In this document: positions 40,481-63,836 of the stretch, in pieces
How positions within the stretch are numbered: the first letter of the stretch is position 1
How the letters are laid out: each line of letters begins with the position of its first letter
DNA from: Meloidogyne chitwoodi
Taxonomy: Eukaryota > Nematoda > Chromadorea > Rhabditida > Meloidogynidae
Reading direction: 5' to 3'
Length of the DNA: 64,000 bases
NCBI GenBank assembly: GCA_015183035.1
Contig: JACZZP010000010.1
Coordinates: forward strand, 1,364,001 to 1,428,000
The notes under the pieces: generated by a model
Told to the model about the DNA's origin: nothing
The model's database searches: none
The model's input: only the letters and a program-made list of their open reading frames with translations
Translations under genes and position numbers: made by a program

Positions 40481-41086
40481 ATTAATTATACCTATTTTAT
40501 TAAAAAAAGAAGTGCATAATATAATAATATTTTTTAATTTGATAAAAATTTTATACTAATATATTTTTAATAAAATAATAATAAAAATAAATACACTATG
40601 TTCACAACAAAATATATAATAATAATTTAAAGAATAAAATATATTTAATAAAATATAATTTAAAAAAATAAAAATAATGACTATAAATATTTAAATAAAA
40701 TTCGTTTCATTATTAATAAATAATATTTTCAAAATAAATTTAATAAAACGATTCTAACGTTTAAATAATTTTTATTTTCCAAAAATTGAAAAAAAAATAA
40801 TTTAAATTATTTCATAAATAATAATAAATATTGTTAGAAATAACTAAAAAATATTTTATTAAACAAAAAAAAACCATGAACAAAAAGAAATTGGATTTTT
40901 GGGTAAAGTATGTAGGTATATGGAAATATATATTTTTAAACAATGACAAAAACAACAAAATTAAAAAAAAGAGAATTTGTAATATTGGAATCTTGTAGAC
41001 AAAAATTGGATGAGAAACATGGGAAAGAGGTGAAATTGCAAAGAAAAATAATTTTGGGTCACAAATATCAATTTGAAGTTTTTTTG
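40481..41086. other. AT-rich intergenic region between convergent genes
   Basis: About 600 bp between the 3' ends of the Pax-like gene and CNEP-1. Only 3' UTR-like A/T sequence is present. Open frames here (for example 40812-41090 minus) have hydrophobic low-complexity translations and no support. Confidence 0.5.
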
Positions 41087-42992
41087 TCATCTCTAAAATT
41101 TAAAATTAATTCGCATTTATTTTTAATATAAAAAAAATTTTGTTAAATAAATAATAAAAAAACTCACAGAAGTAAAACAATTAAATTGTTGTTGCATTAA
41201 TTGCAATTGTTGTGTCCTGTGATGTAAATTTCGTCCCAAAATTGAACGGACATCGGAAGTTAACCTTAAAGCATCCAAAAAAGGTAAAATATTCAAGAGA
41301 CATGTGTCAGATGGATCGCTAAACCAAGATTTTATTGGAATGGCATTTTCTAAAAATGAAAAACGTTTTACTAAGTTTAAATACATTAAAAATATAAATT
41401 AACGTGTATAATTTCGATAAGCAGCAGGGGAATTATCCAAAATGAAAATAGAAGAAAGGTCAGAATCAACAGCTGCAATGTCTTTTGTGTACCCACTACA
41501 AATGAAAAAGCAAATTTATTTTTATAACTATTTAAAAATAAATTATTATTTAATTTTTGATAATATTCTCTAAATTTAAAAAAACAAACAAACTTGTAAT
41601 CCTGAGTGCAATGCTGTCGAAAATATCTTCTTTGCAAAATTCCACGTCCTTTATCCAATTTATCAGCAACAGAAGCTCCATAAATTTCCATTGAAGCTGT
41701 AAATATAACAAGGTCAAACCAACAACTAACAGTGGACAAAAAGAATTCGACGTGTGGTCGAAGATGGACAAAAAATCGAACAGGTTGATTATCAATTGTT
41801 ACCTTAAAAATTAAAATAATTTTTAAAAGAATTAACAATTAAAAAATAATAAAAAAATTAATTTATGATAACTTAAAGAATAAATAATTTTAAAAAATAA
41901 ATTTTGAAACCCGAATTATAAAATCAGGAGGCGTTCCCGGTTTAACTTTTGGCCTAAGAAGTCCGTCATGATGTGAATGAATCAATGTTTCATCCAAATC
42001 AAGTACCATTATTTTACGTCGAACAACGCCTTTAAAAATTAAAATCTGTAAGAAAAAATGACAAACTTACTAAGTCTTTGCGCAGTCAACGGTGAGAGGG
42101 GAATAATGCTATATTTAACTGATTGTTGCTTTTTTACCTGAAAACGTTTAAAAAATTAAAAAAAAATTTTTAATTACAAACGTTTCTATACTGTTTTTTA
42201 ACAATTAGCATTATACAATTATAGATATTAAATATCCAAATAAAAATGGCATGAAGTGTACTTTTGACTATTCGTAAAGCAAAATTATCACGTACTTGTG
42301 GCGGAGAAGAATTTTCTATAGTATAAAAGGTATTAGGTCTGTGGTTCGATCCGGGCAATTAAGGTGTCATTCGATAGCTATCGAAAAACTGAGTCGATCT
42401 AGGGGTGGAGGAAGTCGAACGAATATTTCTGTGCCGAGATATACCTTGAAAATTGAAAAACCATAGGGGGGCCAAGCTCATTTTGGAGAAAAAATTAAAA
42501 TATGAGTATGATAGCTCATTCGAAAGAGCTCATCGAGACCTATCGAATAAGATCAACATCGTCTTGATTGAACGATTTTGAACAAAGTTATGAAGGATCG
42601 AAGTTTGCCGGAAACATACCAAACTTGGACCTATTGGGAGTGTTTTATGACTTCTTCATTTGGGCGCTCATCGCTGGTTGGCTTTTGGTACATGTGTTAT
42701 TCTACGGCGCAAATTACAACAAAATAATTAATTCAGTGAAAATAATTTAGGAGCAGCCGCGGTAATCACCTGAAATGAGCTTACTCCCTCCTATGGTTTT
42801 TCAATTTTCAGGGGTCTGTATCTCAGCTCAGGAACATTCGTTCGCTTCTCCACCTCTAGATCGACTCAGTTATTTGAGAGCTATCAAATGAAACTTCAAT
42901 TGCCCGGATCGAACCACAGACAAAATACCTGTTATATTACAGGAAAACCGCGGATCAAATCGTAAACGCTTAGGCGTTCCGTTCATCATCAT
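41087..42992 (-). CDS. cnep-1: CTD nuclear envelope phosphatase (Dullard / CNEP-1)
   Basis: This HAD-type Ser/Thr phosphatase dephosphorylates lipin at the nuclear envelope and ER. The N-terminal membrane segment is [20 protein letters not shown]. The catalytic motif is [18 protein letters not shown] (DxDxT), followed by [73 protein letters not shown] and [19 protein letters not shown]. All of this matches the family closely. Exon 1 (42992-42929) encodes [20 protein letters not shown]; its intron (42316-42928) is a TIR element whose ends supply both splice sites. A Gln-rich stretch ([15 protein letters not shown]) replaces the usual short C-terminus. The final exon is inferred: it adds one residue before TGA at 41087-41089, so the exact end is less certain. 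Confidence 0.9.
42316..42928 (+). mobile_element. TIR element forming intron 1 of CNEP-1
   Basis: Inverted arms, GTCTGTGGTTCGATCCGGGC at the left and its reverse complement at the right, extend outward through AGGTATT and, more loosely, into both flanking exons. Inner arms share CATAGGGGG and its complement. The reverse complement of the centre matches 21050-21300 closely. The element spans the intron almost exactly: the donor GTATTTTG and the acceptor ACTATAG lie in its ends. It encodes no protein. Confidence 0.8.
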
Positions 42993-43980
42993 ATTCACTA
43001 AAATATAAAAAATAGTTTTGAAATCAGAATAAAAAAAAATTGCTCAAAAAGCATAAACAACAGGGATAATTTTTAATATTAAGAAAATAAAAATCAGACT
43101 CAGTCGTTCTTTTTAGTTAAAAGGGAAAAAGAAGGAAAAAGTGTCGAAGCGTAAAATGGACAAAAAGGCAACAGAGGTTAGAGATAGGAATTTTTAAAAA
43201 AAGGGTTCCGGTGACCGGCTGGACTTTCGGGTAAACCTAGAATTCCATGTCTCGGTTTCAATCTGGTTAATTTTTCTTAATAATTTGATTTAGAATTGCT
43301 AAAAAGAGTAATTTTATCAAAAAATTTAAGCATTGAAGAAGATGAGAAAGCCAATGATGAACAAGAAAATTAAAATTATCACCTGGAAAAGATCAAAAAT
43401 TATGGGTTAACTGATTAAATTAAATGTCAACACTTTTTACTAAATTATAAGCACTTTCGATCCAGAAGCTAATCCAACTGAACTGATTTATTAAATAACA
43501 TTATAAATAGTGATTAAAAACAATTTTTAATTTTAAATATACGTATTTTCAATAAATTTAAAAATCTCTCAGTTTACTGTGGTTAAACTAGCCAACTTGA
43601 CTCTTTTGAACAAAATTTTCCATAAATAGTATTTTTATTTTGAGATACTTTTATTTATTTATTTTTGCTAATCATTTCACTTTTTCTTATTTAAATCCCC
43701 AAGAATTAATTCTCAGAATATTTTTCTTTGATATATTAATTTTTAATTTATTAATGGCAATTTTAAATCTAAGACTTTTAATCATTTTATAGGTTACTTA
43801 GCGACCAATTATGAAAGTAGAAATTAAAAATATAAAAAAAATAAATTGTGCCGAATACATTTTATTATGTTTTAAATAAAATATAATTTCTTTTTTATTT
43901 TTTAATTGATTTTAGGAAATTTTAAAATATTTAATAATTTTTATTAAATTTATTTTAATATTTCTTATTAAATATTTTTT
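42993..43980. other. Intergenic region with unresolved GC-richer segment
   Basis: This region of about 990 bp lies between CNEP-1 and the nuclear receptor, which are divergent. At 43105-43380 there are less AT-biased pieces. MDKKATE at 43156 ends at a GT donor, and an open end around 43295-43372 reads LLKRVILSKN, SIEEDEKANDEQEN, stop. They do not join in phase, so no gene is called. CCGGTGACCGG at about 43210 is a small palindrome. Confidence 0.4.
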
Positions 43981-46218
43981 ATGTCATCATCACCAATTCA
44001 TACATCTTTTACTACTTTGCCTTCAAATAATTCACTACAATGTGCAGTTTGCGGAGATACAGTTAATTTTTAATTATATATAATTGATATAAAAATGATA
44101 CAAAAACACTTTATATGGAAAAGAAAACTTTATAAAATATTTTTTTAGGCTCTCGGCAAACATTATGGTGCGAATGCTTGGTTTGATTTAATATTTCTTA
44201 AAAAATATTAAAAAAATTTATTTTACAGTAATGGCTGCAAAGTTTGTGATATTTAATTTATAATTAAACTTTTTTTTAAAATTTATTTGATAGGGATTTT
44301 TCCGTAGAAGTATTTGGAGTCAAAAAAGTTATAAATGTCGAGGAAATGGTGAATGTCAATTGGCTAAGGGTAAATATTTATAAATTATTTAAATTATTTT
44401 TTTAATCAAAGAGAAGAGAAATTCATGTAGATTTTGTCGATTAAAACAATGTTTGGCTGTTGGAATGAATCCAAGAGGTATAAAAAAATATTTAAATAAA
44501 TTAATAAATATAAATATTTAATTATTAGCTATTCAAAGTGAACGTGTTTTACCTCAATCAAATAATGTAAATAATAAAGAAATTAGAATTATTTCTTCTT
44601 GCATTTCTACAAAAAATGTTATAATTTCTTGTATTCAAAGTTCTCGCAATGTTGAAACACAAACTGAGTATTTTTTAATATTTTTATTAAAATATTAATT
44701 ATTTTATTAATTTTTATGCGTTCATTTCTATTTGAAAATTATTCTTCTTCCGCTCATTTTTCTCAAATGGATTCAACAAAATTTAAACAAAAAATATTTT
44801 CATCTTTAATCTCACATCCTGTATCAATATTAAAAAGTGATAATTTTTCAATAATGAATTTATATAAAAATAATAAAAAACAACAAAAACAATCAATTAA
44901 TTGTTTAGCAACAAAAATGGTATTATAAAAATTTAAAATTATTATTTTTTTTAATTAAAAATAGGAATATGTATTACCATTGGTATTTGATTTTGATAGC
45001 CAATTAAAAGAAAATAAAGTAAAAGAACTTGTTAAAATAAAAAATGTTATTTTTAATAAAGTAGATCAAATTAAATTAAGGTATTTTTTAATAAATAAAT
45101 AAATAATATTTAAAAAATAAAAAAGTAATCAAAATAATAATAATATAACATTGGCAAATACTCCATTTATTTCTTTATTTAATAATCCAACACAACTTTG
45201 TATTCGTACTGAGGTAATGAAAAAAGAAAATATTTAAAAATATATTTTAATTAATTAAATATTAAGATTAATTTATCAGCTAATCGAATAGCTACAACTG
45301 CAGATGCTTCACATGTTTTTTATTATTTATTTAAATTATTTATTTTTAAATAAAGGATTGGAATAGATGTTTTGTTTTATACATTGATTTTATTAAAGCA
45401 TTACCAGAAATGGAAAAATTTTCAATAGAAGAACAGGTAAATAAATTTATTATTTTTATTTATTTATTTGATATATTAGATTGTTATAACAAAAGCTAGA
45501 TTTCCAGCATTTCATTGGGCATTATGTGCTCTATGGACATTAAAAACTGGAATTACTAAAGGAATATGTTATTGTAATGGATGTTAGATTAATATTTATT
45601 TTTTAAATATTTAAAATAATTTTTTTAGCCTATTTTCCACGAGATCCTTCACTTCAATGTATTTTAGTTGAAAGTAATTGTGTTGAAAGAATGTTTACAC
45701 TTTTAGTTGAACCTTTAAATCAACTTAAATTAAGTGAAACTGAAATATGTTTATTTTATATTATTATAATAATTTCTTCAAGTAAATTATTTTAAATATT
45801 TTTTTTTCAATTAAATTTCTTTTTTAAAGCAATTACTGATTTATCTGATGAAAAAAGCAAAGAAAAATTTAGTCATATAAGGCAACATTATTTTTCACTT
45901 TTATATAATCATATTTTTTGTCAAATAATTAATGAATCTTCAAATTATAAAAAAGAATTAACAAAAAATGAGGCAAGTATTCAAGCATCAGTACGTGTTG
46001 GTCATATGCTTATTCTTTGTTCTGCAATTACTGTATAATTTTAAAAAATAAAAAATTATTTTTTTTTAATTTTATTAAAAGGAAATGACACATATTTCTA
46101 GAAATAATATTCAAGCAAATAATGCTCTTCAATTATTGGTTATTTTTTTAATATTAAAAAAAATATTTTTATTATTTAGAGCATGGAAACTTGGAAAATA
46201 TATCAAAAAATTGTTTAA
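43981..46218 (+). CDS. nhr: Nuclear hormone receptor (HNF4-like nematode NHR)
   Basis: The DNA-binding domain is complete across several exons: CAVCGDTALGKHYGANACNG, then CKGFFRRSIWSQKSYKCRG, then CRFCRLKQCLAVGMNP and AIQSERV. It has eight zinc-binding cysteines, the P-box CNGCK, and the AIQSERV extension seen in HNF4-derived nematode receptors. A hinge of variable sequence and a ligand-binding region follow (ITKARFPAFHWALCALWTLK, LVESNCVERMFTLLVEPLNQ), ending near SMETWKIYQKIV. The ligand-binding part is diverged and its introns are harder to place, so its exact exon ends are approximate. It is a nuclear transcription factor; ligand and targets are unknown. Confidence 0.85.
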
Positions 46219-47054
46219 AATTTTAGGTTATTTTTAAATTTATTAAAAATATTTATTTAAAAATAATTTAAATAAAATGTTTACTAAAATTTATTAATTT
46301 GTGTACTCTTTTTTTAATTTTCCTTTTTTGTATTTCACTATTTTTTATTTATAATCTGGAAATGTATATTTTTATAAAAATATTTGTTCTATATATTTTT
46401 CTTTTTCTCCTTTTATATATTTAAAATTTCGATCAATTCTTTCATCTGTCACAATGTCTGTCAAAACAAATTTACTACTTCGATAAAGATTATATTTAAA
46501 AAATTATGTATTAAAAAAGAACATAAAATATTAAAAAATATATTTTTATATATTAACAAAATTGTTTTTTTGAAAATAAATAATTTAATTTAATGAAAAG
46601 GCCATTCTAATTAATTAATTATTTATTTTTTTAAGATTTTCGCAATAATATACATAGCCTAATATTAGAAGAAAATAATAAATGAGAAATTTTAGAAATT
46701 AAAAAAAAACTAAATAATTTAATAAATATCTCCAATATTTCTAGTAATTTATTTATTGGTTAAATGAAAAAATAAAATCTTTTCTCTCTCTCTCTAACAT
46801 TTATTAAATAATGTCATGTCATTTTTCTTTTTCTCTTCATCATTTATTCTTTTTTTTATTTTCTCTCAATAGCCTTTCATTTTATTAGTTTTATATAATT
46901 CTCTCGTGGACATTAAAAAAAACGTAAAATTAGCTTAAAATTTTTCATTTATTTATTTTTAGGCCAAAATTCAATTTTCTAAATTATTCTATGAGCCTAT
47001 TGGATAATTTATTCTTCTTTTATTATTACTACTCAATTCTTTACCAATTTTTTA
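46219..47054. other. AT-rich intergenic region with a (CT)n tract
   Basis: About 835 bp. A short CTCTCTCT tract lies at about 46783-46796, and CT-rich sequence recurs at 46831 and 46862. No gene or RNA was recognised. It includes the promoter of the copper-transporter-like gene. Confidence 0.5.
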
Positions 47055-47986
47055 ATGTTTTCAACTGTTTTAATCAATTTTAACAATAATACAATTATTT
47101 CAAATTCTTCTTTTATTAAATGGTTAAAACGTTGGCCACGAGAATTTTTACAATTTTTAATTTCTTCTCCTTCTGTTAGTGACTCAAATATGCCTGATTC
47201 TGCTCCTTGGAAATACGATTATGAAAATTCTGTTCTTCATTTTGGAGAACATGAATATGTTGTTTTTAATTTTTGGAAAATGGGAAGTGGACTTGGTAAA
47301 TTTAATTAAATTTACTGTTTTATTTTTTAGAGTTTTTGTGTTTTTTAAAGAAAAATTAAAAATATATTTTATTTTTAAGGTTTGGCTTCTTCAATGTTAG
47401 TTGTTGCCCTTGTTGCTATTTTACATGAAGCAGTTCTTGGTCTTCGTTTCTTTTTAGAAAGAGAACAAACTCTTTTAAATTTTGCCCAACAACAAAAAAA
47501 GCAATCTATTTCTACTATTAAAATTAATGAAAGAATTCCAAATAAAAATAATAGTTATGTTAATGAAATTGAAGAAGAAATTACTAAAAAAGAAGAAGAG
47601 AATATAAGAAATGAATTAAAAAATATTTTTAGGTTTTTTTAAATTATTTAAAAAAAAAATATTTATTTTTAGGAGAACATTTACACGTACTAGAATGCTT
47701 CAAGCAATGCTTTATGCCTTACAATGGTGCCTTTTTATATTTGCCTTTGTTCTTGTCCCTTGTGGGACTTTTAATATTCCTTTAATATTGGCAGCTTTAA
47801 CAGGCAAAACTATTGGTTATTTGGTATTAAAATTTAATTTAAAAAAATAAAATTATTTTTAAGTTATTTATTGGATCACCATCAATGGAATCTGTTGAAA
47901 GAATTTCACCATCTCCCTTAATAACAAGTGGAAGTTCACAAGGAATACAATTGGGTAGAACTAGAAAAAGTCTTCGATCTTTTTAA
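47055..47986 (+). CDS. Ctr-type copper transporter (SLC31) relative with altered pore motif
   Basis: Ctr proteins are trimeric three-helix copper importers. Here the family start of TM1 is clear (LHFGEHEYVVFNFWKMGSGL, then GLASSMLVVALVAILHEAVL). An acidic cytosolic loop follows (EIEEEITKKEEENIRNELKN). TM2 and TM3 are QAMLYALQWCLFIFAFVLVP and IPLILAALTGKTIGYLLF, the last keeping the G-x-x-x-G of TM3. The TM2 M-x-x-x-M copper filter is absent: F and P stand in those places. The N-terminus has no Met-rich or His-rich clusters. The C-terminus lacks the usual His-Cys-His. Family membership is well supported, but copper transport is doubtful. Exons at about 47055-47296, 47380-47633, 47674-47823 and 47863-47986. 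Confidence 0.78.
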
Positions 47987-48758
47987 ATTATTTAAATTAA
48001 TTTCATTTATTTTATATATATTATTTTCTTTCATTATTTTTTTTCTGATTTGATTTAAAATTATTAAAATTAGTTATTTCAGAGAGAGGTTACATTAAAA
48101 GATTTGATTTTAGAACTTTTTTATTTATTAAAATTTAATAATTATTTAAAATATTCTTTTAGAATTTTATTTTTCTTTATATTAGACATAATTTTATAAA
48201 AATAAATTATAATTTGACTAAATTTATCAATAAAATATATACATAAATGTTTATTTAAATAATTGAGTGATATCTAATTTTTATTAGAATACAATTTAAA
48301 ATATATTAAAATATTAGAATTATTAAATAAAATTTATTTATTTAATTTTTTATATTTGTTTTCCATTCATTTTAATATTTTGTTTGTCATCTACTTAAGC
48401 CTGCGTTTTTCTTTAATGTTTTTTTATTATAAACTTGAGAATTAAATTGAACAAAAATATTTAGATATAATTCATTTTTATATATTTAATCAATTTTAAA
48501 TAAATAAATAAATTACTTTTAATTATATTTTTATATTAATTTATGTTTACAATAAATCTTGACATTTTAGCTATTTTATTTAATTGAAAAAAAATATTAA
48601 GAGAAAACTTGTTGAAAATACAATTAAAACATTTTTTTAATTTTTATTAAAAAATATTTCTCTTTAAAATATAAAATAATCTTTTCATTATATTTTTTAG
48701 AAATTATTTTAAAAGAAAAATCAAAAAAAAATAAATAAATTAAATAAATTAAAAAGAT
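47987..48758. other. AT-rich intergenic region
   Basis: About 770 bp of A/T-rich sequence with no recognised gene, RNA or repeat element. The minus-strand open frame at 48624-48824 is poly-Phe/Ile low complexity and overlaps a real exon. Confidence 0.5.
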
Positions 48759-49584
48759 ATGAATAATAATAATAATTATGGAATTGGTGAAATTGAAGAG
48801 GAAGAAGAAAAAGAATTTAAACAAACTAAAAATACATTAACAAAACCACAAGTTAAGTTGCCTAGACGATCTAAAGGTATTATTTATATTTAAAAAATAA
48901 AATAATTTATCAAAAAGAATTTTTAGAAAAATAAAAAACATCATTTTATATTTAAATATAATAATTATTTTTTTGAAAAAATTTTATTATTTTTTATTTT
49001 TTAAAAATTTAAAATTAATATTTAGAAAAGAAATTAAAATATTTAAATTTAATTTAAAATAAAAATAAAAAAATGTTTCGAATGGCACTTAAGCGTGTCT
49101 CTTCCGCTTTTGCAGAAAGTGTAGCCTTTCATCGTGATCCATTTAATAAACCAGAATTAATTCATACACTCAAAGGAAGAGAATTAATTATTTTTACAAT
49201 TCTTTATATAATTGGGTATTTTTAAAATTTAATATTTATTTTATTTATTTTTAAATTAAAGTGTAATTGCTATAGTTATTTTATTTGGTATGTTATATAT
49301 TTAAGTAAATTATTTTTAAAATTATATAATAATTATATTAGAGCATGTAATGCCTGTACTTTTTTTAGTTGATGAAAAGGTAAATTTTATTTTTTTATTT
49401 AAAAAAAATTAAAAAATTATTTAAATTTAAGAAAAAAATAATAATAAATTTAAATATTTTCTTTTAATTTATTTTTCTTTTAAAATTTATTTAATAGGTA
49501 TATGCAGAGCAAAATCGAAGGGAAAAAATTTATTTTTCAAGTCAAATAAAATTATCAACTACTAAGAGTATATATAATAACTGA
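48759..49584 (+). CDS. Small single-pass membrane protein with two alternative first exons
   Basis: Exon 1a (48759-48876) encodes an acidic N-terminus, MNNNNNYGIGEIEEEEEKEF, and ends in phase 1. It can splice to 49116, behind the strong acceptor CTTTTGCAG. Exon 1b starts at ATG 49073 (MFRMALKRVSSAFAESVAF) and reads straight through that acceptor in the same frame. The common part is ESVAFHRDPFNKPELIHTLK, GRELIIFTILYIIGVIAIVI, LFEHVMPVLFLVDEK and VYAEQNRREKIYFSSQIKLS, ending STTKSIYNN. One transmembrane helix is predicted. No family is recognised. Three short introns are consistent in phase. Which start is used cannot be told from sequence. Confidence 0.6.
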
Positions 49585-52156
49585 TTTAGAATAAATTAAT
49601 TAAATTAAAAAATAATACATATTTTAATTAATATTTTAATAATAATATTCTTTTTAAATAAAAATTTATAAAATATTTTTAATTATTTAATATATTTAAA
49701 TTTAAAATAAATCGTGGATAATTAATTAATTGATTTAAAAATTAAATAAAAAAGAGAGGGTAAAAGAGAAGAAAAACCGGCTGAAAAAGGATAAACGGCT
49801 GTTTCTATATAAAAATTGAAAAAATATTTATTTATTTAAATAGATATTTACTTACTAAAGAATTTTCTTCAATTAATTTTATTTATTTAAAATTATATTT
49901 TTAATCAATAATTAAAAAAATTAATCTTTAATCAATTTTTATTTGATTAATTCAAATTTTATTTGACAAACATTTCAGATTTTTATAATTCTTAGGTAAA
50001 TTTAAAAATATTAGTAAAAATATAAATAAATTAATTAATTTTATTATAATATTTTCCCTCTTCTTATATATTACAAAAAAATAATAAATAATTATTTATA
50101 TATTTTTTTAATTCACAACCAATTTTTATTTTTATTTTATTACAAGTCAATTTATAACAATAAAATCTCCATCAGATAATCCTACTATTTTTTAACAATT
50201 AAAAATAAAAAGAGAAGAGAAGAGTTGATTTATTTTTTATTTTATTTTTTAATTTATAAAAAAAGTATTATTTATTTATTTATATTTATTTTTAAATAAT
50301 ATTTAAAATTAATTATTATTTATTTATTTATATTTTCATTGTATATTATATTTACCCTAAATATAAATCTTAGGAGTCCAATTATAGAAAAAGAAATATT
50401 AGTATTTATTTTTTTGAATTGTTTAAATGAATTTATGAGTATATATTAGAATATTATATACACAAGATAAAATAATTGAGTGACTTTAAAAAATATATAA
50501 AAATTAAATACATATTTTTAAATATTTATTTTATATTTAATCAAATCTTTGGTACTTTACCCCTTCTCTCTTTCAGTGCCAAAAATTGAGTGACAAATAT
50601 TTTTATTTATAAAATTTATTTAATTATATTGGTGTAATATAAATTATATTTTATTTTCTTTATATACTTACTCATTTAGCAATCATCGAAAATACAAAAA
50701 ATGTGAATTATAATTCAAAATTTAAAAGTATTAAATAATAGGGGAGTGTCGCATAACAGAAAAGTATCAAATCTTTTTTTTAATTAATTAAATTATTAAT
50801 TTTAAATTTTATTTTATTTTTTTAAAAAAACCTCTCATTGTCAAGAACTCAAAAAGCAAAATATAATCAATATATTTATGTAATAAAAAAAGGTTCCACC
50901 ACACAAATATATTTATTGGTTGCCTCATTCATTTCTCTCTCTCTCTCTATAATATTATATTAATATTAAATAACCCCCAAAAATTCTCAAACTAAAAAAG
51001 CTCACGTAGTACTTACTTACTTACTTACCTGTGTCCTTTTGGTTGGAAATTATTATTTTTTATTTTTATAAAAATAGTCTCGTTTCTTCCAAAAATTAAA
51101 ATATTTTCTTATATTTCTCTTATGTATTTTATTAAATAATTTTTTTATTAAAAAATTATTAAAGTTTTTTTTTGTAAAATATTTGATTATTTTTATTTTT
51201 TATATCGCTAATTCATTCATTTTTGTTTTTTTAATTATTTCTTTCTAAAAAAATATATTTATTTGATCATGAATTTGTTAGTTGCTGTGACCGAAGTAAA
51301 AAAAATAAAAAGAATTTTAGAGGAAAAAGAATATAATAATAATAATAATTATTGTTGTTGAGCGAATATATAAAATGAGTTATTTATTTAATAAATAGTT
51401 GGTCAATAAAAATGTTTTTATTATTTATTTATTTATTTGTCACAGTCCAGACGGCTTCCCCTTCGCTAAAATAAAAAGAAGAAGAAATTATTAAATTACT
51501 AAAATAGTATTTTAATTTAATTTATTTATTAATCGTTTGTCTTATATTAATCCAATAAAATGATTATTTTAATATTAATTTACTTTAATTTTTTTAAATT
51601 TAAAGTCTTCTATTTTTAAATATTTTTTCCTTAAAATCCAATAATTTATTTAAATTAAAGTGAACTTGAACTTTTTTTACTTTTAGCTAATTATTTTTTC
51701 ATTACTTTTTTAATTTTTATTATTAATTTTATTTTTAAAAATTTCTTTATTATTTATTTTAATTTAATTATTATATATTTTATATTTTTATTTATTTTTC
51801 TTAATTTTTATATATTTTTAAATTAAATTAAAAAATAATTAATAAAAAAGATTTTTGATTATTTAACGTAAAAATAACCTAAAAAAATAGCGAAAAACAT
51901 TTTTGCAAAAATAAATGAAAATTTAATTAAATAAAAAACTAGTTTATTTATTAAATAATTAATTAATTATTTTATAAAATTATTTATTTATTTTTAAAAT
52001 ATTAAAATAAATTATATATATTTAATTTAAAGATTTTCTTTAAATATAAGTACATATAAAATATATAACAACAATTTATTTTTATAAAAATGAAAAAATA
52101 ATTAAAATAAAATTATTATTTTTTTAAATTAAATTAAATTAATTTTATTTAAATAA
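49585..52156. other. Long AT-rich region upstream of DAPK-1
   Basis: This region of 2.6 kb has low-complexity A/T sequence. It contains a (CT)n tract at 50933-50949, an (ACTT)n tract near 51011-51027, and a short open frame at 51269 (MNLLVAVTEVKKIKRILEEK, then Asn-rich), which might be an untranslated or alternative 5' exon but has no clear splice link to DAPK-1. No other gene was found. Confidence 0.5.
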
Positions 52157-62976
<10,820 letters not shown>

Positions 62977-63836
62977 AAATTGTTAGAGCTTTTTTTATTT
63001 AATAAATAATATTTTCTTATAATTTTATTTTAATAATTAACTTATAATTTGTCTCGGGTAATTTAATTTATTTTAAAAATTAAAAGCTCTCTCAAAAATA
63101 CTTCATTTTATGCAAAACGAGATTAATAAAAAATATATACTAATTTAAATTGTTTTTGTGCATTTTTTATTTTCTTTCACTTTTTTTACATTTATTTTTG
63201 AATAAATAAATATATTCAAAATTATTTAAATATTTTAATTTAAATTATTATTTCTTTACTTTTCCGGGTGTTATTTGTTAATTATTATTTACTAAATACG
63301 TATTTCAATATAAAATAAATTAATATAAATACTTAATAATTAATTAATTAATGACGACAAACATTCCATATATTTTAATATAAAAGAGATTATATTTAAA
63401 GGTTATAACTATATTTTAATTATTTTTATTTATATTTAATTTTATTTATATATTAATTAAATCATAAATTTACAATTTATTTAATATAAGTAAAAATAAA
63501 AAGAAACATAAAATTAAATCAATTATATTTCAAAATTATTTAGTAAATTTGTTAAATTTTGGTAAATATTTTTGTTATTTATTTATACTCATTTTTTTAT
63601 TATATTTTTTTCCTTTTATTTATTTGTATTTAAAAACTTGTTTTTAAATTTTAAAAATAAATATTTAAAATAATTATCCCAATAAAATACATAATTAATT
63701 AATTATTAAGTAATTTTTTAAATTATTTTTTTTTCCAATTTTTAATTTGTCTAATAAACGTATAAGAACAGAAATTATTAATTTTATTTAATTATTTATT
63801 TTTATTTTATATAATTTTTAGTATTTATTTTTAAAA
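62977..63836. other. AT-rich intergenic region
   Basis: About 860 bp between DAPK-1 and the next plus-strand gene. Low-complexity A/T; nothing recognised apart from the presumed 3' UTR and promoter. Confidence 0.5.

Noticed and set aside
42342..42362. GGTTCGATCC, like a tRNA T-arm or B box
   Set aside because: No T-stem pairing, no A box and no cloverleaf; it is part of the element's inverted terminus.
43156..43372. Small two-exon gene (MDKKATE ... SIEEDEKANDEQEN)
   Set aside because: The candidate donor and acceptor do not join in phase and no other junction keeps the frame open.
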